Source: an uncultured Muribaculum sp. (GTDB lineage Bacteria > Bacteroidota > Bacteroidia > Bacteroidales > Muribaculaceae). Taken from it: a stretch of 64,000 nucleotides of DNA. The notes under the pieces were generated by a model. That model saw only the letters and a program-made list of their open reading frames with translations. It did not search any database and had not been told where the DNA came from. Where the stretch lies: NCBI GenBank assembly GCA_910587665.1, contig CAJUMZ010000009.1, positions 1-64,000 of the forward strand, given 5' to 3'. The translations under genes and the position numbers were made by a program. Of the stretch, positions 62,901-64,000 are shown one piece after another (the stretch's first letter is position 1; the number at the start of each line of letters is the position of its first letter).

Positions 62901-63164
62901 TATAAATATAAGAACCTGGGCAAACTCGTCGGAATGCCTGTACCGGGCACCATGACCAGCGTCAACTGGATAACCCTCCAGGATCCGTCGCTTGTGTTCG
63001 GTGTGCCGGTCATAGGATACCGTACCGCGCAAGGCAACTACCTCGAAAACTCACAGCTTGAACCTGACATCAAGGTGGCAAACGATCCTGCCGACGCAGT
63101 AGCCGGCGAAGACGCACAGCTTCACCGTGCGGTCACCGAGCTACTCAACCAACTGAAAAAATAA
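59907..63164 (+). CDS. Tricorn-like S41 family peptidase
   Basis: 1085-aa secreted protein (signal peptide about 1-19, MKKVYLSIITALTALSASA). The N-terminal beta-propellers carry repeated SPDGK and WSPDGK motifs typical of TolB/tricorn WD-like repeats (about 20-540). A strongly charged insert (about 553-600, EKQQKERKQKSDGKKKDKKGKKDSDADDDADED) precedes the rest. A PDZ-like domain (SLGLIYDWTYTGPGLKVSEVVEGGPFDNASSDI) and the S41 protease core follow. Catalytic residues by alignment to tricorn are His774 (NASHTGG), Ser990 (ANYSNAHG) and Glu1047 (YLENSQLE). It is the last gene of the parAB-linked run and is followed by a strong terminator. Confidence 0.92.
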   Translation: MKKVYLSIITALTALSASATTPLWLRDVKISPDGNSIAFTYKGDIYKVSATGGTATRLTTAPSIESEPIWSPDGKTIAFASDRNGGQDIYLMAADGGNLRRLTYHSATETPEAFTPDGKYVVYSAAIQDPAESVLFPSSRLTELYRVPIEGGRPEMILASPTQSVSYLPDGKSFLYQDQKGFEDQWRKHHTSSVTRDLWIYDTETGKHRNLTSRPGEDRNPVMSPDGKTMYFLSERDGKTFNVYSLPIENPSAAKQLTSFTVHPVRFLSRGNNGKIAFTYDGEIYTMTDGTAPSKLAIDIIDNDENIIRKRSVSSSDDATVSPDGKQIAFTDRGELFVTSVDYKTTKQITRTPAAESQITWAPGNRAIVYVSERDGHPNLYRAMLDRDDDLNFPNATVIDEHRLLPADSVERTYPKYSPDGTELAFIADRNKLMVMDIATKKVRQITDGSTYAERNGGFEYSWSPDGKWIVMELTNNGHEPYCDIAIVNTTGTPKITNITMSSYFDMQPKWALDGNAIAFISDRYGMRNHASWGSLNDVMLVFLNQDAHDRYVLSKEDYELRKELEKQQKERKQKSDGKKKDKKGKKDSDADDDADEDIKDIVVELDGIRDRIVRVTPNSSDIADFLITKDGEELYYLSAFEQGYDLWSMNLRKKDAGIVDKLDAGMLSLETDKDGDNLFLLGTGKLSKMNFSSKSIKPITYSARMDIDPAAEREYMFDYVKREAKQRFYTVDMHGVDWEAMTSAYRRFLPHINNNHDFAELLSELLGELNASHTGGRYYGDGAVDRTASLGLIYDWTYTGPGLKVSEVVEGGPFDNASSDITAGSIVEKINGNEIGEKADFTSLFNNLRGKKTLVALYDPAAGKRWEEVVLPVSTGEMSDLLYKRWVKRREADVDRWSNGRLGYVHIESMDDASYRTIYTDLLGKYVDKEGIVIDTRWNGGGRLHEDIEVLFSGDKYLTQVIRGVDVCDMPSRRWNKPSIMVQCEANYSNAHGTPWVYKYKNLGKLVGMPVPGTMTSVNWITLQDPSLVFGVPVIGYRTAQGNYLENSQLEPDIKVANDPADAVAGEDAQLHRAVTELLNQLKK

Positions 63165-63190
63165 TTCCGCACCCTACAGGCGCAACCCAT

Positions 63191-63237
63191 ACACCGCCCC
63201 CGGTATCCCCACGTGATGCCGGGGGCGGTGTATTTTA
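63191..63237 (+). terminator. Terminator of the parAB-tricorn run
   Basis: ACACCGCCCCCGG (63191-63203) pairs with CCGGGGGCGGTGT (63219-63231), and TATC/GATG extend the stem to about 17 bp around a 7-nt loop. TATTTTAT follows. Confidence 0.92.
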
Positions 63238-63349
63238 TACTGCTCCCACTATTTTCATACACTTGATCACAAGTTAAGACTGTTTATAACACTTTTTCGA
63301 CACATTTGCATATATTAACAAATAGGGGGGGTAAAACGCCCCATTTGCG

Positions 63350-63357
63350 TATTTTTG
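63350..63357 (+). promoter_or_regulatory. -7 element of the last gene
   Basis: TATTTTTG fits TAnnTTTG, 53 bp before the start codon; no TTTG at the expected distance. A run of seven G (63325-63331) lies where the -33 would be, so run-length change could affect this promoter. Confidence 0.4.
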
Positions 63358-63409
63358 CCTAAAATAGTATTAATCTTTAATCAAATACTAATCATTAACC
63401 ATTTCAAAA

Positions 63410-64000
63410 ATGAATAAGTTTTACTTTTTTACTGTCATGATGTTCTGTTCGCTCGGCATCATGGCAAAAGGGAAATGGACACCCACGGCCGACGCGCTCC
63501 CGTCAGGAGGCGACGTGATCACCGACGGCGATGTCACCTTGACTCTTCACAATGATGGACAATTCAATAAGGTCGGAGGGTGTACACCGCCTCTTATCCT
63601 TGGAGAAATTGAAAAAATCGAGACAGGCTCTTTTATTGGGGGAACCGCCAATCCCGTGTTAGAAGAGACATCTCTTGTCCCGACCGGCGGTTGCTTCTAC
63701 GAGTTTACAGTAACCAAAGACGGCATCATGGATGTAGCGGTCAAGCTATCCATGAATAAAGCGTTTCGCCTCATCTGTGACGAACAAAACCTGATAGGCG
63801 ATCCTACCGTTACATTTGCCGACAATTCCGGCTATATCATAGAACTTGTAGACGACGGCAATGGAGATATGATCCTGCCGCCCGATTTTGGAAACACCAT
63901 CGGCAAACTATCATGGCCAGCTGTCGCCGGTAAAACATATTACCTGTATAGCAAGGCATCAAAACTCGCATTCGGCGGGTTTAATTTCGAACAGGAACTG
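63410..64000 (+). CDS. Secreted hypothetical protein, cut by the window end
   Basis: Open from ATG 63410 to the last base, 197 codons without a stop, so the C-terminus lies beyond the window. It begins MNKFYFFTVMMFCSLGIMAKG, a clear signal peptide. The visible part is beta-rich with many Gly/Asp/Thr, ends in a WPAVAGKTYYLYSKASKLAFGGFNF segment and contains two cysteines. I do not recognise the family; the pattern could suit a Bacteroidota surface or cell-wall-attached protein. Confidence 0.85.
   Translation, partial: MNKFYFFTVMMFCSLGIMAKGKWTPTADALPSGGDVITDGDVTLTLHNDGQFNKVGGCTPPLILGEIEKIETGSFIGGTANPVLEETSLVPTGGCFYEFTVTKDGIMDVAVKLSMNKAFRLICDEQNLIGDPTVTFADNSGYIIELVDDGNGDMILPPDFGNTIGKLSWPAVAGKTYYLYSKASKLAFGGFNFEQEL

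Noticed and set aside
1..64000. CRISPR array, prophage or insertion sequence
   Set aside because: No regularly spaced direct repeats with unique spacers, no transposase or integrase reading frame and no phage structural gene were seen.

Overview
This window comes from a chromosome of the Bacteroidota, most likely order Bacteroidales and plausibly family Muribaculaceae. The family level is inferred from overall gene content. The support is: repeated matches to the Bacteroidota promoter (-33 TTTG, about 19-21 bp, -7 TAnnTTTG); a str-S10-spc-alpha superoperon with the secY-map-infA-rpmJ order and no tuf or adk; typical Bacteroidota families (DUF1460, DUF2027-Smr, DUF5683, SusB-type GH97, TlpA-like secreted thioredoxins); and little Shine-Dalgarno usage.

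Layout. 1-240: two near-identical promoters fire leftward out of the window, probably into a stable-RNA operon. 354-1289: a DUF1460 amidase-like lipoprotein. 1373-2668: enolase. 2907-21106: one leftward ribosomal superoperon, rpsL-rpsG-fusA-rpsJ-rplC...secY-map-infA-rpmJ-rpsM-rpsK-rpsD-rpoA-rplQ. It includes rpmD and rpmJ, which are very short, and has two large internal gaps (rpsK/rpsD and rpsL/rpsG) that probably hold regulatory leaders. 21388-26292: a secreted TlpA-like thioredoxin protein and an ECF nickel/cobalt importer (NikMN-like, T component, ATPase). 26658-27164: an ECF sigma factor. 27263-27552: a large intergenic palindromic element. 27567-31828: RNase R and GyrB. 32077-32154: tRNA-Pro(GGG). 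32222-36278: an orphan sensor kinase, a secreted DUF3237 protein, a DUF6291-like protein whose linker is built from palindromic and 9-bp repeats, tRNA-Gln(TTG) and a nitroreductase. 36355-42583: class I fumarase, an outer-membrane barrel, an SGNH hydrolase, a YczE-like membrane protein and a SusB-type GH97. 42776-43065: the wreck of an AAA-ATPase/RloB-like pair. 43248-46121: 2-oxoacid:ferredoxin oxidoreductase. 46243-49556: aminotransferase, polyprenyl-phosphate glycosyltransferase and dihydroorotase in one operon. 49730-55204: QueA, DUF2027-Smr, an EFR1-type ferredoxin, SurE and an AT-rich AlbA_2 regulator. 55458-63164: ParA, ParB, DUF5683, an MltD-like transglycosylase and a tricorn-like protease. 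63410-64000: the start of a secreted protein cut by the window edge.

Most of the window is core housekeeping: translation, secretion, chromosome segregation, central metabolism and envelope maintenance. Accessory material is limited to the repeat-built DUF6291-like gene, the eroded ATPase/RloB locus, the AT-rich AlbA_2 gene and the palindromic element near 27.4 kb. I found no CRISPR array, prophage or intact insertion sequence. The least explained structures are the palindromic element at 27263-27552 and the coding sequence at 34336-35214 that carries related-looking palindromes in frame.
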